Assembly (NCBI GenBank): GCA_922989275.2
Contig: OV277870.1
Location: forward strand, 48,108,356 to 48,172,355
Direction of reading: 5' to 3'
DNA length: 64,000 nt
Source of the DNA: Gari tellinella
Lineage: Eukaryota; Mollusca; Bivalvia; Cardiida; Psammobiidae
The position numbers and the translations under genes were made by a program. Below, in pieces: positions 32,642 through 43,373 of this stretch (its first letter is position 1; every line of letters starts with the position of its first letter). The notes under the pieces are model-generated. The model worked only from the letters and a program-made list of their open reading frames with translations. It was not told where the DNA came from and ran no database searches.

Positions 32642-32872
32642 TTAACCCTTATCATGCTGAATTGACGTCTGCTTCAAATAAATCGTCTGAGGAAAACTTA
32701 ATGTTTCTTAATCAATCTTAATTCTTTTATAAGGGAAGAATAGTTGAATATGAGTGACAAACAGTTTTGACCCAGATCAGACGCCGCGTGACGCGGCGTC
32801 TGGTCTTGATCCAAACTGTTTGCAAATATCAGCCAAATTTTGCTAAGCATGATGAATGTTAAATCAAGATAA
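32642..32872. mobile_element. TTAA-2-like MITE with core A
   Basis: TTAACCCTTATCATGC and GCATGATGAATGTTAA ends with TTAA on both sides. Core A at 32757-32823, with inner GACGCCGCGTGACGCGGCGTC intact and one arm changed (GGTCTTGATCC). Confidence 0.75.
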
Positions 32873-33081
32873 TTATAATGTATTTTGCCTAAAGAACATC
32901 GATAGGAGTGTCAAGCACTTTGGAACTGAAACAGACGTCAATTGTACATAGAGTCCAGTCTGATACCAAACAGGTCATAAATAAATGCCAATGTATTCTT
33001 TAGGAAGGATACACGTCATAGCCTGATGGACATAAGCCTAGTTACACCTTTGATAGCCTTCTGTTTTACCTCCATTCTACT

Positions 33082-33295
33082 TTAACTCTTTCACTGCCAG
33101 AATATAGTCTGCTTAAATTTGTCGTCTAAAATTTTATGGAAAAACTTTAAATTTTGGAAGTTTTGACTGACGACATAGTGCTACGAGTGCCAAAATAGTT
33201 GGATCCTGGTAACATACCATGTAACTATGCCTCTGATCTTGATCCTTACTATTTTTGGATAAAACCGATTACGTCTTTGGCAATGGAAGAGTTAA
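33082..33295. mobile_element. TTAA-2 MITE, core A decayed
   Basis: TTAACTCTTTCACTGCC left, GGCAATGGAAGAGTTAA right. The centre (GTTGGATCCTGG, GATCTTGATCC) has lost the inner stem. Confidence 0.7.
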
Positions 33296-33520
33296 CCCAT
33301 ATGCGCCCAATGATTCCTTCCATGCTAATATATTGGATTTGTCCAATTTTGATCTAAGGGTGCCTGGTCTAAATTTTCATTTTTGTTTTGTTTTAGTTTG
33401 CAATTCCCATCAGCAAATAGTGTAGACTCTGATCATACGTCGCAGCATGCGGCGTCTGATCAGAGTCCACATTGTTTGCCTGTGTCAAATAGTATGGGAT
33501 CGTAAGCACAAATGAATTGA
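33292..33520. mobile_element. TTAA-3 MITE sharing TTAA with TTAA-2
   Basis: TTAACCCATATGCGCC left, AAGCACAAATGAATTGA right. Core A at 33412-33479 (GTGTAGACTCTGATC ... GATCAGAGTCCAC), the same arm word as the TTAA-3 copy at 21.4 kb. Confidence 0.7.
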
Positions 33521-33549
33521 GTTTCTGCTCGTTGCACTTAAACACGATA

Positions 33550-33785
33550 TTTCTTAAATTTATACTTTACAGACGACAGCAAATGCATTGAAATTTTAAT
33601 GAATGTAGAAAAATGGTAGTTTTTGGAAAATGTCGCTTAATTACCTTAATATGAGTACAAAACAGCTTGAAGCTTGATCAGACGCCGGTACCGGCGTCTG
33701 ATCAGGCTTCAAACTGTTTACGATGGACACAATTGTTTCAACACAAAAACACATTTATTAGGAAATTATAACGTAGTTCCCGTAT
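33550..33785 (+). mobile_element. Diverged TA-1 MITE
   Basis: The left arm is weak. Core A at 33659-33720 is a perfect palindrome around GACGCCGGTACCGGCGTC with GAAGCTTGATCAG/CTGATCAGGCTTC. The right part TTTATTAGGAAATTATAACG follows TA-1. Confidence 0.6.
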
Positions 33786-34086
33786 GTACTAATAATCCTC
33801 TCCGAACACTTGAATACTACCAACTTTTCAACTTTAGTTGCTGCAATTCAGTAACACTATCACATGTACTGGTCTTTCTTGTTTTACACTACAAACTCTC
33901 ACCGTGCTCCCAGTGACAATACAAGAGCCAATACCACCAACTAATGCACTCAATCGCAATGCCACTAAACTCGATATTTACGTTGTTCAATACAATCATC
34001 AACAATCACCGAACATGCCAAGTAATGTATTTTTGAGAGTAGCGGGCAATCTTACAGCAGTAGAGACATGTAAGGTTATTTCTCGT

Positions 34087-34295
34087 TTAACCCATTACCC
34101 AATAAATACACATTTTTACGACTTTAATTTATTCCTACACTCAAGAAAATAGTTCTTATTTATATAGTCATTAATATGTATCAAAAGAAATAGTTTCAAT
34201 ATCCTAGCAGATGGTGCATTCTGCTTTACTTTCAAACTGCTTTAAGTGATTACCTTATTTCAAAACTGGAAAAAGGCTATGGTGTAGTGGGTTAA
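34087..34295. mobile_element. TTAA-4 MITE, half of core B deleted
   Basis: TTAACCCATTACCC and GTGTAGTGGGTTAA ends. Only the right arm of core B remains (TGCATTCTGCTTTACTTTC at 34213-34231). Confidence 0.75.
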
Positions 34296-34539
34296 AAGGA
34301 ATGAAACGCAAACGTAATGCAAAAGTATATGGAAAATACAGTTTCTCGATAATATTGGCAACTATCTCGAACACATTCAACACTAGCGGTGAGTATACTC
34401 GTCGAATAAAGCACTGTGTATATGAAAGGTACGCTAGTACTTTGTAAACAGTGAAGACCGATCGGAAGACCCGGATAGTAGCCCTCTGTTCAGGGTCTGC
34501 ATAGTTTGTCATTTTGTAAAATATCGCAAGCAACAATTC

Positions 34540-34686
34540 TTAACCCATTCGCTGTCAATGACGCTTAATAGCGCGGTTTCAAACTCTTTGACACTCGTTT
34601 TGAAATTTTCTCAGTCATACCGCTTTATTTTTTAACTTGTATTGCAGACAACAAAATTGAAGCAGACGACAATGAAAAGATGAAGT
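34540..34686. mobile_element. TTAA-2 relic abutting TA-8
   Basis: TTAACCCATTCGCTGTCAATG, then GACACTCGTTTTGAAATTTT and GAAGCAGACGACAATG. Most of core A is deleted. It ends where TA-8 begins. Confidence 0.6.
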
Positions 34687-34687
34687 A

Positions 34688-35053
34688 CAGCGTTCCCTCT
34701 CTACAACGGCCCTCCCAACAACGACTCCCTCCTTACAACGACACTTGTCGCAGTTCCCTGAATCGGACAATTATGTCTGATGCTTTACTGCTGCAATGTC
34801 GTCTGCTTAAAATTGTCGTGTGCTGTTGTTCTTAAAATTACATATAAGTGGACATTTTGATAGAATAGATAGAATTATGAGTGACAAACAGCTTGAATCC
34901 AGATCAGACGCCGGTTACGCGGCGTCTGATCTGGATTCAAGTTGTTTGCAAATGTAAGCCAAGTCTTGAGTTTCCCTCTCTATAACGACTCCCTCCGAAC
35001 AACAAACACAATTTGTGTCTCCCACTGGATGTCGTTGTAGAGAGGGAGCACTG
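34688..35053. mobile_element. TA-8 MITE with core A
   Basis: TA-flanked, CAGCGTTCCCTCTCTACAAC and GTTGTAGAGAGGGAGCACTG ends, with repeated ACGACTCCCTCC subterminal words. Core A at 34884-34950 has GCTTGAATCCAGATCAGACG and mirror. TTAA-2 words (GTCGTCTGCTTAAAATTGTC) flank the core, as if a TTAA-2 middle had been captured whole. Confidence 0.8.
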
Positions 35054-35084
35054 TAGTAAAAATCTCCCGAAAAATTTGATGAAA

Positions 35085-35150
35085 TGATTAATAGTAAACA
35101 TTCGACAGGACTTAATTGTCCTTTAAAGATTTCAGGGGTGAAAGAGTTAA
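35085..35150 (-). mobile_element. TTAA element end
   Basis: On the minus strand TTAACTCTTTCACCCCTGAA begins a type also seen at 9867 and 39.7 kb (GAAGTTTTAGGGGTGAAGG). Confidence 0.4.
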
Positions 35151-36024
35151 ATCTCAAGTTCCAAACTCGGTGCCTAATCTAGATCTAGCTTGAAGTGAAA
35201 ATAAGGTTATTAGCATAAAACGTCATTCCCAATGTATATAATTATACATAAGTCACTTGGCATCTGACAATTACCAAAGCTTTCTTCAAATACCGGGAAG
35301 TCGAATTTTGAACTTTTTGGTAAACGTATTTGAGACAGTTTTTGTTTTGTGAAGCCATACTGTATAGCTTTTCCGTAGAAACCTTAGAAAGGGGTGAAGA
35401 CGTTGTTTTATTTCACAATATGTATTTGTGCTTAAGACATTGCACCCTAGTACATGTATACTTGTCTTTTGCAAAGTGTTTACCAGGTTCAGGCAAACAG
35501 TGTTTGTCCAATGTCCAGGTCCAGGATCTGCCCCGCTTGATTTTTTGCAATAAATTGAAAGATAATCCATAATGGACTAGACTTAATAGGGAAATGTCAT
35601 TGTGCATTTAATATTTCAGAGGTAAATAGGGCCAACATGGATGTCATCTGCAAACAATTTAGGGTATATTCAGGCTAAAATTCGTTGCAGCTCAAATTTC
35701 GATTAGTTGTCAATATTTTTCTATAACAATTTATTACATTGTTTTAGTGTTTAGTTCGTTATATATATTTCCAACTGTTGTAATTTCTTACAAACCAGCA
35801 GTTAAGGACAGTTTCTTAAAAAAAGAATTTTACAGAGGAAAATACTTCAAAGATAGAACACCGTTGTGGGAAAACAAGTATGTTCGTTGAAAACATTGTG
35901 GCAACTGATCGAAACCAGATCAGGCTCCAAAACGTTTGTAACTAAATTTACGATAATTTCAATAGTTTGGGGAACCTATACTTAAAGTACATTTCATTGC
36001 AAAACCGTTTGCGTTTCGTTTTAT
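35151..36024. other. No gene seen
   Basis: Scattered core A words (GCAAACAGTGTTTGTCC at 35493; GATCAGGCTCC at 35918). Nothing coherent. Confidence 0.4.
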
Positions 36025-36275
36025 TTAACCGATTACCCTGTAGCCTGTTTCTAGTATTGAAGATAGATAACCACTTAAAGCAGGTTGAAAGTAAAACAGA
36101 ATTCACCTTAAGGCCAAATATGCATTATTCTCAGCCTGCTTTAAGCTACCATCATATATGATAAAGACAATATTTCTTGCGTCACATACTCATGACTGTA
36201 TATATTGGAACTATTTTCTTAAGTGGAGAATTAAATTAAAGGCGTAAACATTTTGTTTGAATGGGGAATGGGTTA
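36025..36275. mobile_element. TTAA-4 MITE, core B damaged
   Basis: TTAACCGATTACCCTGTAGCC left, GGGGAATGGGTTA right. Core B at 36075-36145: left arm CTTAAAGCAGGTTGAAAGTA, right arm disrupted (CAAATATGCATTATTCTC). Confidence 0.7.
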
Positions 36276-36640
36276 TACGGGATAAAATAGTTTATTCTCT
36301 ATTGTAATTCCAGTTGGTATTTCTTTAGCTGATTAGATGAGTACGTGTATTACTAAGAAAACAATGTTTTGAGGCTGGCATTTATTAAAGCACTTTTATC
36401 CATACTAGACTAACACTTTTATTGATATAACTCCATAATTGCTTACTTTATTTCTGTCCCTGCATTTTGAAACATGCCAGGCCCGCCTATATGTCGATTA
36501 GACAGTCTCTGCGATATGTCAAGTGTTAAATAGCTTAGTTCCCTCCAGCCTTCCACAATATAATCCAGTGATGAGTTCAGTAAAGAAATCGATGGCCGTC
36601 GATGGCCATCGATTGCGAGTTTGGCTACCGGTCTGAAATA

Positions 36641-36872
36641 CAGTGGAGAAACGTAATTCTTTCGTTCAAACGCAAACGCATTGTAATGAACTATAGAAAA
36701 TGACAACTTGTTTACAAATGTGGTAACCAGTCTTAATCTGAGTGGCAAACAGTCTGGAGCCTGATCAGACGCCGGGCTACCCGGCGTCTGATCAGGCTCC
36801 AAACTGTTTGCAAGGAAAATATTAGTTTCAGCGTAACCGGGGTTATTTGGAAGGAAATCATTATCTCTACTG
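36641..36872 (+). mobile_element. TA-1 MITE, older copy
   Basis: CAGTGGAGAAACGTAATTC and ATTATCTCTACTG ends. Core A at 36750-36811 is symmetrical (CCTGATCAG both arms), lacking the mismatch fixed in young copies. Minus-strand frames across it are by-products. Confidence 0.8.
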
Positions 36873-37160
36873 AACTCTGCACGCTGCACAAGGGGCACAA
36901 ACTGCTAACATAAACAGCGAACAATGGTAATTGAACAGGCTACAGAAGTCTCCTGAACAACAACGTAACCAATTCCCTAACCAAGCCACTGAACGGTGCT
37001 AAATTCTCCACTGGGATCGCCAATTCCAATAATATCTTTCACCGAAACTCGTGAGTCCATTCCTAATGAACGTCGTTTGAAGAGGGGTCGTATTGATAAC
37101 AGCCATTGGAAAATGCCCCTTTTCCTCATAGCTTGTCTGGAGTATTGACGACAGATGGTT

Positions 37161-37232
37161 GCTTAAATCAAGATGAAAGTAAAGCAGAACGCTCCTTAAT
37201 GAGCATTCAGCTTTATTTTCAGCCAGATTTAA
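37161..37232. repeat. Core B hairpin in a TTAA-4-like relic
   Basis: GCTTAAATCAAGATGAAAG and the mirror CTTTATTTTCAGCCAGATTT, followed by CTACCATCAGCTAGG and GTTCTTGACGTATAAAG, as in TTAA-4. Confidence 0.6.
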
Positions 37233-37979
37233 GCTACCATCAGCTAGGATACAGAGAATAGTTTATGGTGCATGTTCTTGACGTATAAAGTCGTGTAAAA
37301 GCCTTTATAGGATTCTACGACGTACTATATTCAGATTCAGATTCAGATATGTTCTTCTGTGAAGAAATAAATTATAGGAGTGCTGACCCTTAACCATCAT
37401 TACGTCGACTACTTTTAGTGATCTGTCTCTACTACAAACTTCAAATAAATTTGTTTATTTTCTGAATTAAGAAGCCTCGATAATATAATTATATACTTTT
37501 GATTGACAGCAACATAATGTAGATTCTAATAAATAAAATAAAACAAATGTATATGGGAAGGACGAGACGTACACACGTCCCTTTAAAACAATATTGTTAA
37601 AACATAACTAGTTTTAAAACAAGTGTTTAAAAGAAAACAAAATTGACAAACATTTATCCTTAATTAGTTTCTCCACTTAACAATGTCATTCAGTATTTTA
37701 TTTCAGCATTCATACTGTATATTAAACAGCATTACTTATACGATCTTGTTACAAATTCACGCGACTGCTTCTGTCACGATTTAAGTACAATTGCAAACTG
37801 AAAACTCGTACATGTACATGTTTCAGCTTTCATATATCCTTTATAGAATGCTGTCCTTCATTTAAACAGACAATATGCTATTTTTGAGTGGTCATGATTG
37901 CTGTTCTTTTGCTATAACAGTTTTTACGTTAAAACCATCGGAAATCTATACTTATTTATACAAATTGAAACGTCGAATA
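37233..37979. other. No gene seen
   Basis: AT-rich sequence upstream of the coding relic. No promoter element identified. Confidence 0.4.
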
Positions 37980-38688
37980 ATGTCAGATTCAGAAACGGAA
38001 GCGGAAATATTTTCTACACCTACACCGTCTACTTCCTTAGTAACGGTAGTGGAACAGTCTACCTCGCAGACCCGAAAATAACTGAAAGCGGGACCCCGCT
38101 TCGAAAACGTTTCAAGATTTAAGGTTCTTAAAACACTGAACATACAGCTTACGAGAACCGCACACCATATCGAATATCTAAAAAAAATGCATAGAAACAA
38201 ATTCAGTACCGAAATCATTAAGGACAAACCTAACATCGCAAGTTCCAGTTATCAGCAGTTCCCTACAGATAAAATGGGAAGAAGCCCACATCAATTTCGG
38301 AATACAGCTGACACAGATCCTTCATGACTATTGGAAGAAACGACAGACACACCTAGCCAACGAAATTAAGGAAATTGACGAGTATCTCAAAAGTAACACA
38401 ACACGAGACGAAATAGACCTATTATCCGATGTCATCTCAAAAATTGTAATCTCGTTTAAACGGGACTTACAAACGAAGAAAACACAGAACACCAACACTG
38501 ATACAAGAGGGGACATAGGTGGACAGAACCCGCCTACAGTCCTAACAAGTAACAAACCATTTGAAACCGAAAAATCCATCATCAATTTACAGAGTCAGCT
38601 ACAATGTTCAGAAGACGTTTTCAAAACCCTAAATAGAACACTTTGGCCAATTCGTCGAGAGGATTTTGAGACCTCCGCTATGGCCTAA
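37980..38688 (+). pseudogene. Broken retroelement-like coding relic
   Basis: ATG at 37980 opens MSDSETEAEIFSTPTPSTSL, reaching a TAA at 38079. The same frame then continues (AGPRFENVSRFKVLKTLNIQ, HHIEYLKKMHRNKFSTEIIK). Near 38240 the coding signal shifts +1 and runs uninterrupted from 38242 to TAA at 38686-38688 (about 148 codons: LQIKWEEAHINFGIQL, THLANEIKEIDEYLKSN, LLSDVISKIVISFKRDL). One stop plus one frameshift separate it from a roughly 235-residue protein. It is helical and charged, without cysteine clusters or catalytic motifs. Its layout recalls uncharacterised proteins near Penelope-like elements; that link is from memory and unproven. Confidence 0.55.
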
Positions 38689-38998
38689 ATCTACACCCAT
38701 ATATCGACACAAATACCCGTTGAATCGAGACAGGCACCAGCAAACAACACAAATTTCCAGATAATAACATCCCGTCAGGACCGAGAAACGGGAGAGTTTT
38801 CCATTCCCTCGTTTCCCCAAACGAATTTGATCAACATCATCTACCCAAAGAATTCTACCACCATCCCAATTTGAAGAACATTAGGCACTACCCTGCATAA
38901 CCAGACAACCTGAATGATACGTATCCATAGCAGCAGCAAAAGTCGGCGATCAACATCATAATCCATCAGCAAGGAAAGACACTGTTAAAACTTTCAAA

Positions 38999-39097
38999 AT
39001 GACACTAATAACATTAGAAAACGGGACAGAAATTATTTACCATCACAATGGTCTTATTGACCTAAGACATTTGAACAATATAATAACCACTCTCTAA
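38999..39097 (+). CDS. Small frame downstream of the relic
   Basis: The 32-codon frame MTLITLENGTEIIYHHNGLI ... ends at TAA 39095-39097, about 310 bp after the coding relic. It may be another fragment of the same element. No function assigned. Confidence 0.2.
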   Translation: MTLITLENGTEIIYHHNGLIDLRHLNNIITTL

Positions 39098-39376
39098 CAT
39101 AAGAAATTGACCTTGAAAAAACTGTTAATTTTTTCTCATCTCATTTTTTATTGAATTGCATGTTTTTTTCATCTCATTCATCCATTATTCCCTATTCCAT
39201 TGTATGTCACCTTACTGATTTTGAAATTTCTTTAGTTCCTAATCGATCTGTTTCTGAAAATAGAAAGTACCGTTCAACGTCACAATGGACGGCGCTTTCT
39301 ATATTTAGAAAGTGATCACGTGACAAAAGTACCGTTTTCCTTGTACTTCAGTAAGATGATTACTTGATATTTTATC

Positions 39377-39450
39377 CTTGAAAAAGACCCTGTGAGGGAT
39401 CGAAACGTCGGACATAATAAAAGATCGAAAACACCATATTGCCTTGGTCG
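39377..39450 (+). ncRNA. Hairpin plus GAAACG motif, hammerhead-like
   Basis: GACCCTGTGAGGGATC (39386-39401) forms a short hairpin followed at once by GAAACGTCGG and AATAAAAGATCG. A hairpin followed by GAAAC resembles stem II and the 3' core of hammerhead ribozymes reported in Penelope-like elements. The upstream CTGATGA core is not intact (CTTGAAAAA), so activity is not expected from this copy. Confidence 0.35.
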
Positions 39451-39584
39451 TGAGTGTCTACTGCCTTTCCTTTTCCACACAATTTGAAACTTGTTTGAAA
39501 AAATGAAAATGCTTAAACACGTTCATTTATGTGTTACATGTATATACAAACTGTGTATTTGTGAATAGTAAAATTGTAGCCTAT

Positions 39585-39735
39585 GCAAACAGTACAGAAC
39601 CCGATCAGAGGACTCCTGTAATATAGCAATATGCAATATATTGTAAAAACAAATCCTAAACAGTCATAATTGGAGTAGACTTAATCTGAATTAGGAAATG
39701 TCCATTTGAAGTTTTAGGGGTGAAGGAGTTGAAAT
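39585..39735. mobile_element. Relic with core A arm and TTAA-type end
   Basis: GCAAACAGTACAGAACCCG with GATCAGAGGACTCCTG is a half core A variant. GAAGTTTTAGGGGTGAAGG at the right matches the element end at 35.1 kb. Confidence 0.4.
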
Positions 39736-39967
39736 GATAATTAAACTAGAATGGTAAACAAGTATCTCCGCGTGCCTGTTGTCAGTTACTTCACACGTTT
39801 AACGTGATAGTATGCAATAAATTACACTAAGTGTATACTTCTTAACACAATAGTCCATTAGTTGATAATGGATCTGGTAGGAGCCTAGAGCACTTGCATG
39901 TTTCCTCCCATGTTATGACTGATAAGCCTGTTGTAATGGATTTCTTATTACAGGTTCCTACCCGTCT

Positions 39968-40182
39968 TTAATCCTTCGCCTGTCAATCGCGATTTGACTG
40001 AATTTTGCAACTGCTTTGATCCAGATCAGACGCCGCTTAAAGTGGCGTCTGATCTGGAACAAAGCTGTTTGAAACTCGGTTTTTAGGTTTATTCAATTTC
40101 AACATATATAAATCTGATTTTTACTATATTTGCAGACGACAATTTCAAAGCAGACGATATTTCTACAGGAGAATGGTTCATA
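39968..40182. mobile_element. TTAA-2 MITE with core A
   Basis: TTAATCCTTCGCCTGTC left end, GCAGACGACAATTTCAAAG and GGAGAATGGTTCA right. Core A at 40006-40071 has centre GCCGCTTAAAGTGGC. Confidence 0.7.
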
Positions 40183-40339
40183 TGTTAAGATAACCACTGA
40201 CTAAAAGGCAATCGTAATTTAGTATGAAAAACATTCATTGGAATGCCAACATTTTGGACAATAATCAGAAGTTTTTTTTATCTGCATTTGACCAAATCTG
40301 TTTTCAATGTTTAGTGTTGTAGCACAAGCCGGGGATAGT

Positions 40340-40550
40340 GTTCATCCATTGCTCCATAAATACGCCATTTTATGCCTCTAATTTACTCCTTTAAGAAAAC
40401 AGTTGCGCTTTATACGTCATGAATATTTATAATAAGAAATGTGCCCTATATCCTAGCAGATTATACCATGAAGCAGGCTGAAAGTAAAGCATACCTTGCT
40501 TTAAGTGACCTACTTTCTTCAAAACTAGAAACAGGTTATGGACAAGGAGA
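40340..40550. mobile_element. TTAA-4 MITE, core B collapsed
   Basis: TTAA-4 internal words present (CGTCATGAATATT, CTAGAAACAGGTTATGG). At 40471-40506 GCAGGCTGAAAGTAAAGC joins straight to ACCTTGCTTTAAG, so the inner stem is gone. Confidence 0.65.
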
Positions 40551-40708
40551 TAGCCTGCATAGCTGTGCATTCAACAGGAGATTGCGTAGACATTTTAAAA
40601 CATAAAGCAGATGTATGCAGATTTATTTTTGAAACACTACGATTATTTTGTGCTTTCTTTTTAATACACAAGTATTGACAGTTGCATTCAAGTTAAACAC
40701 AGGTTTTA

Positions 40709-40958
40709 TTAAGCGTTTCCCTCATAGAAGCGACTTTTAGCACATGCATGTTATTCATCCGCTGAAGAAAATAGTTCCAATATAAACCGTAATGAATATG
40801 TGTCATATTTAATACTTTCCATATTCTAGCTGGTAAAAGCTTAAAGCAGGCTGAAAGTAAAGCAGAATGCGCCATATGGCGCATTCTGCTTTACTTTCAA
40901 CCTGCTTTAAGTAGTCACCTATTTTCAAAAATATAAACAGGCTATGGGGTAATGGGTA
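40709..40958. mobile_element. TTAA-4 MITE with core B
   Basis: TTAAGCGTTTCCCTCATAG left, CTATGGGGTAATGGGTAA right. Core B at 40839-40910 has centre GCGCCATATGGCGC, a two-sided change from GCGCCTTAAGGCGC. Confidence 0.8.
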
Positions 40959-41234
40959 AAGCGTTTTAAAGATCAATACTAATACAAATGCGTTTTCATT
41001 TATGCGCAAGTCATAAAACTGTTTGTTAAGCCGTATAAACTAAAGTAAGATATTAAAACTTCATTAAACTTATGCAAATTGTCGGTAGATAGAAATAGCT
41101 TTTATCCACCAAACTAATTATTGATGCGGTATTGATTTATCAAACTAAGGGGCTTTTAACTAATACAAAACATTTACATTGTATATTGTGTGTTTATTAC
41201 ATGTATTGTTTCAATATTTTGATACATGTATTGT

Positions 41235-41350
41235 ACAGTTGAGAAGATGTTATTCTTTACAAATAAACGCGCTGAAACAATTATTCCAATTACAATCAAG
41301 TTGGATCCAAATCAGACGCTGGGTAATCCGACCTCTGTTCAGGCCCAAAC
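41235..41350 (-). mobile_element. TA-1 MITE left part
   Basis: CAGTTGAGAAGATGTTATTC, AATAAACGCGCTGAAAC, then a decayed core (TTGGATCCAAATCAGACG, GTTCAGGCCC). No right end. Confidence 0.5.
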
Positions 41351-41498
41351 TAGACGCTTAAATTTAGCGGTAAAATACGCTCGTATTAAGGTGCAATTGC
41401 TGTCAAACTAAGCTGATCAGGATCTGACATCGAAATGTGTCAGAATCTTTGACGAATATTTTACCATCTTCCTCACAAGATACTGGTACCGGGTTTTG

Positions 41499-41700
41499 TA
41501 CCCATTTATGCCTGGATATTGCAATGCACCCTCCCTGTAAACTTGCTAGAATATTTCAATTTAGATATACAAGGGTGATTCTTAAAACACTGCAGTGTTT
41601 GTAGTATACAGTAAAATAGTTCATATGATAACGCAAACAGTGCAGGCAGTGCAGTATCTACACTGTTTGTCAATATCCACTTTAATAGACAAAATGGATT
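41499..41700. mobile_element. TTAA-3 relic
   Basis: TACCCATTTATGCCTGGATA left end. The hairpin at 41632-41672 keeps GCAAACAGTGCAGG and CTACACTGTTTGTC but no GACGCCG stem. Confidence 0.5.
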
Positions 41701-41960
41701 TAAACTAAATTTGATTTTTGAAGACAGCACGTTTTGTCTTATAAAAATTTCTCAAGTAAAAACGATGAATCGACATGTCTTATTATATTGTTTTATGTTT
41801 TTAGAGATAAATTGAGGCGAGACGTTTCCTAGATGAATGGCCTGTCAGTGATAGACGGTTTGACAAAGTGTATCCTCAAGACAAATGAGTGTTAAAAGTC
41901 TGTTTTATTGCAATGTCTAAACGCGACCAAATGACAGCAGCCATATTTTATCGAAGCCAT

Positions 41961-42192
41961 TTAACCCCTTCACTGCCATGACGTCATTGGCTTTAAGCAA
42001 CAGGTCGTTTGCTTGGGACTTTTTTAGAGTCAATTTTAAGGTAAATGGATTAAATTAATATCGTAATGAATGTCTTTTTGAACAGTTTGTATCATGATCA
42101 GACGCCGCGTTACGCGGCGTCTGATCATGATTCAAACTGTATGCAAATAAAGGTAACAATTGTCTCTGGATAAGGCAGTGAAAGGGCTCAAT
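41961..42192. mobile_element. TTAA-2 MITE with core A
   Basis: TTAACCCCTTCACTGCCATG left, AAGGCAGTGAAAGGGCTCA right. Core A at 42077-42144 has a matched arm variant (GTATCATGATCAG / CTGATCATGATTC). Confidence 0.8.
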
Positions 42193-42206
42193 AAGAAAAC
42201 ATGGCA

Positions 42207-42542
42207 CAGTACTGAACCTTATTAAATTAAATTGATAATCGCAAGCGAATTGCCATCGAATTGCCATCGAATCGCCATCGAATTGGGTGCTTCAAAAAGC
42301 AAACCGTGTGCTTGAGTCGTTTTCACGCGATTGTTTCGAAGCGGTTGTGATAAAAATGGAATAGAAAAACATTAACGAATGCATATTTGCAAATATTGGT
42401 GAGATACACAATTTAAGAAAACTTAACGCGTTAATTGCGTCGGAAAATATTTACAAGCGAATTGCCATCGAATTGCAAGCGAATTGCAATCGAATTGCAA
42501 GCGAATCGCAAACAAATGTTAATTTAATAAGGTTCAGTACTG
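42207..42542. mobile_element. MITE with subterminal tandem repeats
   Basis: The ends CAGTACTGAACCTTATTAAA and TTTAATAAGGTTCAGTACTG are perfect inverted repeats. Just inside each end is a short tandem array: GAATTGCCATC units at 42246-42281 and GAATTGCAATC/GAATTGCAAGC units at 42454-42510. No core A or B. I do not recognise the family. Confidence 0.75.
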
Positions 42543-42589
42543 TACGTGTACACTATTCCTTATCGATCAAACGAAACAAACGCTAATAT

Positions 42590-42690
42590 AATGCAACAAA
42601 ATTTGGAACAAACATTTAAACTTGAGAATGTTGACAAAATATCAAAATAGCTTGGAGCCTAAACAGACGATACAAAACTATGACACCATT
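42590..42690 (+). mobile_element. TA-1 relic
   Basis: AACGAAACAAACGCTAATAT, TGAGAATGTTGACAAAATAT and AGCTTGGAGCCTAAACAGACG. Confidence 0.4.
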
Positions 42691-43127
42691 GTGTAAAGGT
42701 CATTAAAATCTGGCTTTTAAATATAAAACTTCGCCTTAAGAACATCACTGGGACCATTCATCTCTAACATCGCATATTTCTATTCCGTATCAACGCATGG
42801 CCTTATCCACACCAGTGTGTTCTTGATAGAGGAAGACAAATTTAGCTAGTGTCTACTTTATTTACATTTGTATGAAGAGCAATTACGTGCAATAAAGCGT
42901 CGCTTCTATTCCGTTTGCATTTGAACGTTTATAATGCCTTTGGTATAGTCATAAACTGTTCAATGACAAAACAAAGCATCGCACTCTGCCTAGCCTAAAT
43001 TTGATAAGAAAGAGAGGAACTGCCTTATTTGATCAATGTTGCACATTGGGTTTGTAAATGCATTGTCAAACACTCCAGGAAACAATTCTCTTCCAGCTCT
43101 ACCAGTTAGTTGCCACTTATCGTTATA

Positions 43128-43373
43128 CAGTGGAGAAAACGTTATTCTTTCGCGTTTAAACGCAAACGAAACGCAAACGCAATACACACAAATGTAGAAA
43201 ATAACAACTTTTTGACAATTCTGACAATTGATATTAAGCTGAATGGCAAATAGTTTGGAGCCTGGTCAGACGCCGGGTTACCCGGCGTCTAATCTGGCTC
43301 CAAACTATTTGTACTGGAAATAGTAGATAAGCATAAACGCAGTTATTGGGAAAGAAAAACGTTTTCTCTACTG
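43128..43373 (+). mobile_element. TA-1 MITE
   Basis: TA-flanked, CAGTGGAGAAAACG and CGTTTTCTCTACTG ends, with the older GAAACGCAAACGCAATAC arm. Core A has two unmatched changes. Confidence 0.85.

Noticed and set aside
33838..34152. A 104-codon plus-strand frame
   Set aside because: It runs into a TTAA-4 element at 34087 and has no coding features I can defend.
36443..36898. A 151-codon minus-strand frame
   Set aside because: About 230 bp of it is a TA-1 element; the remainder has no supporting signals.
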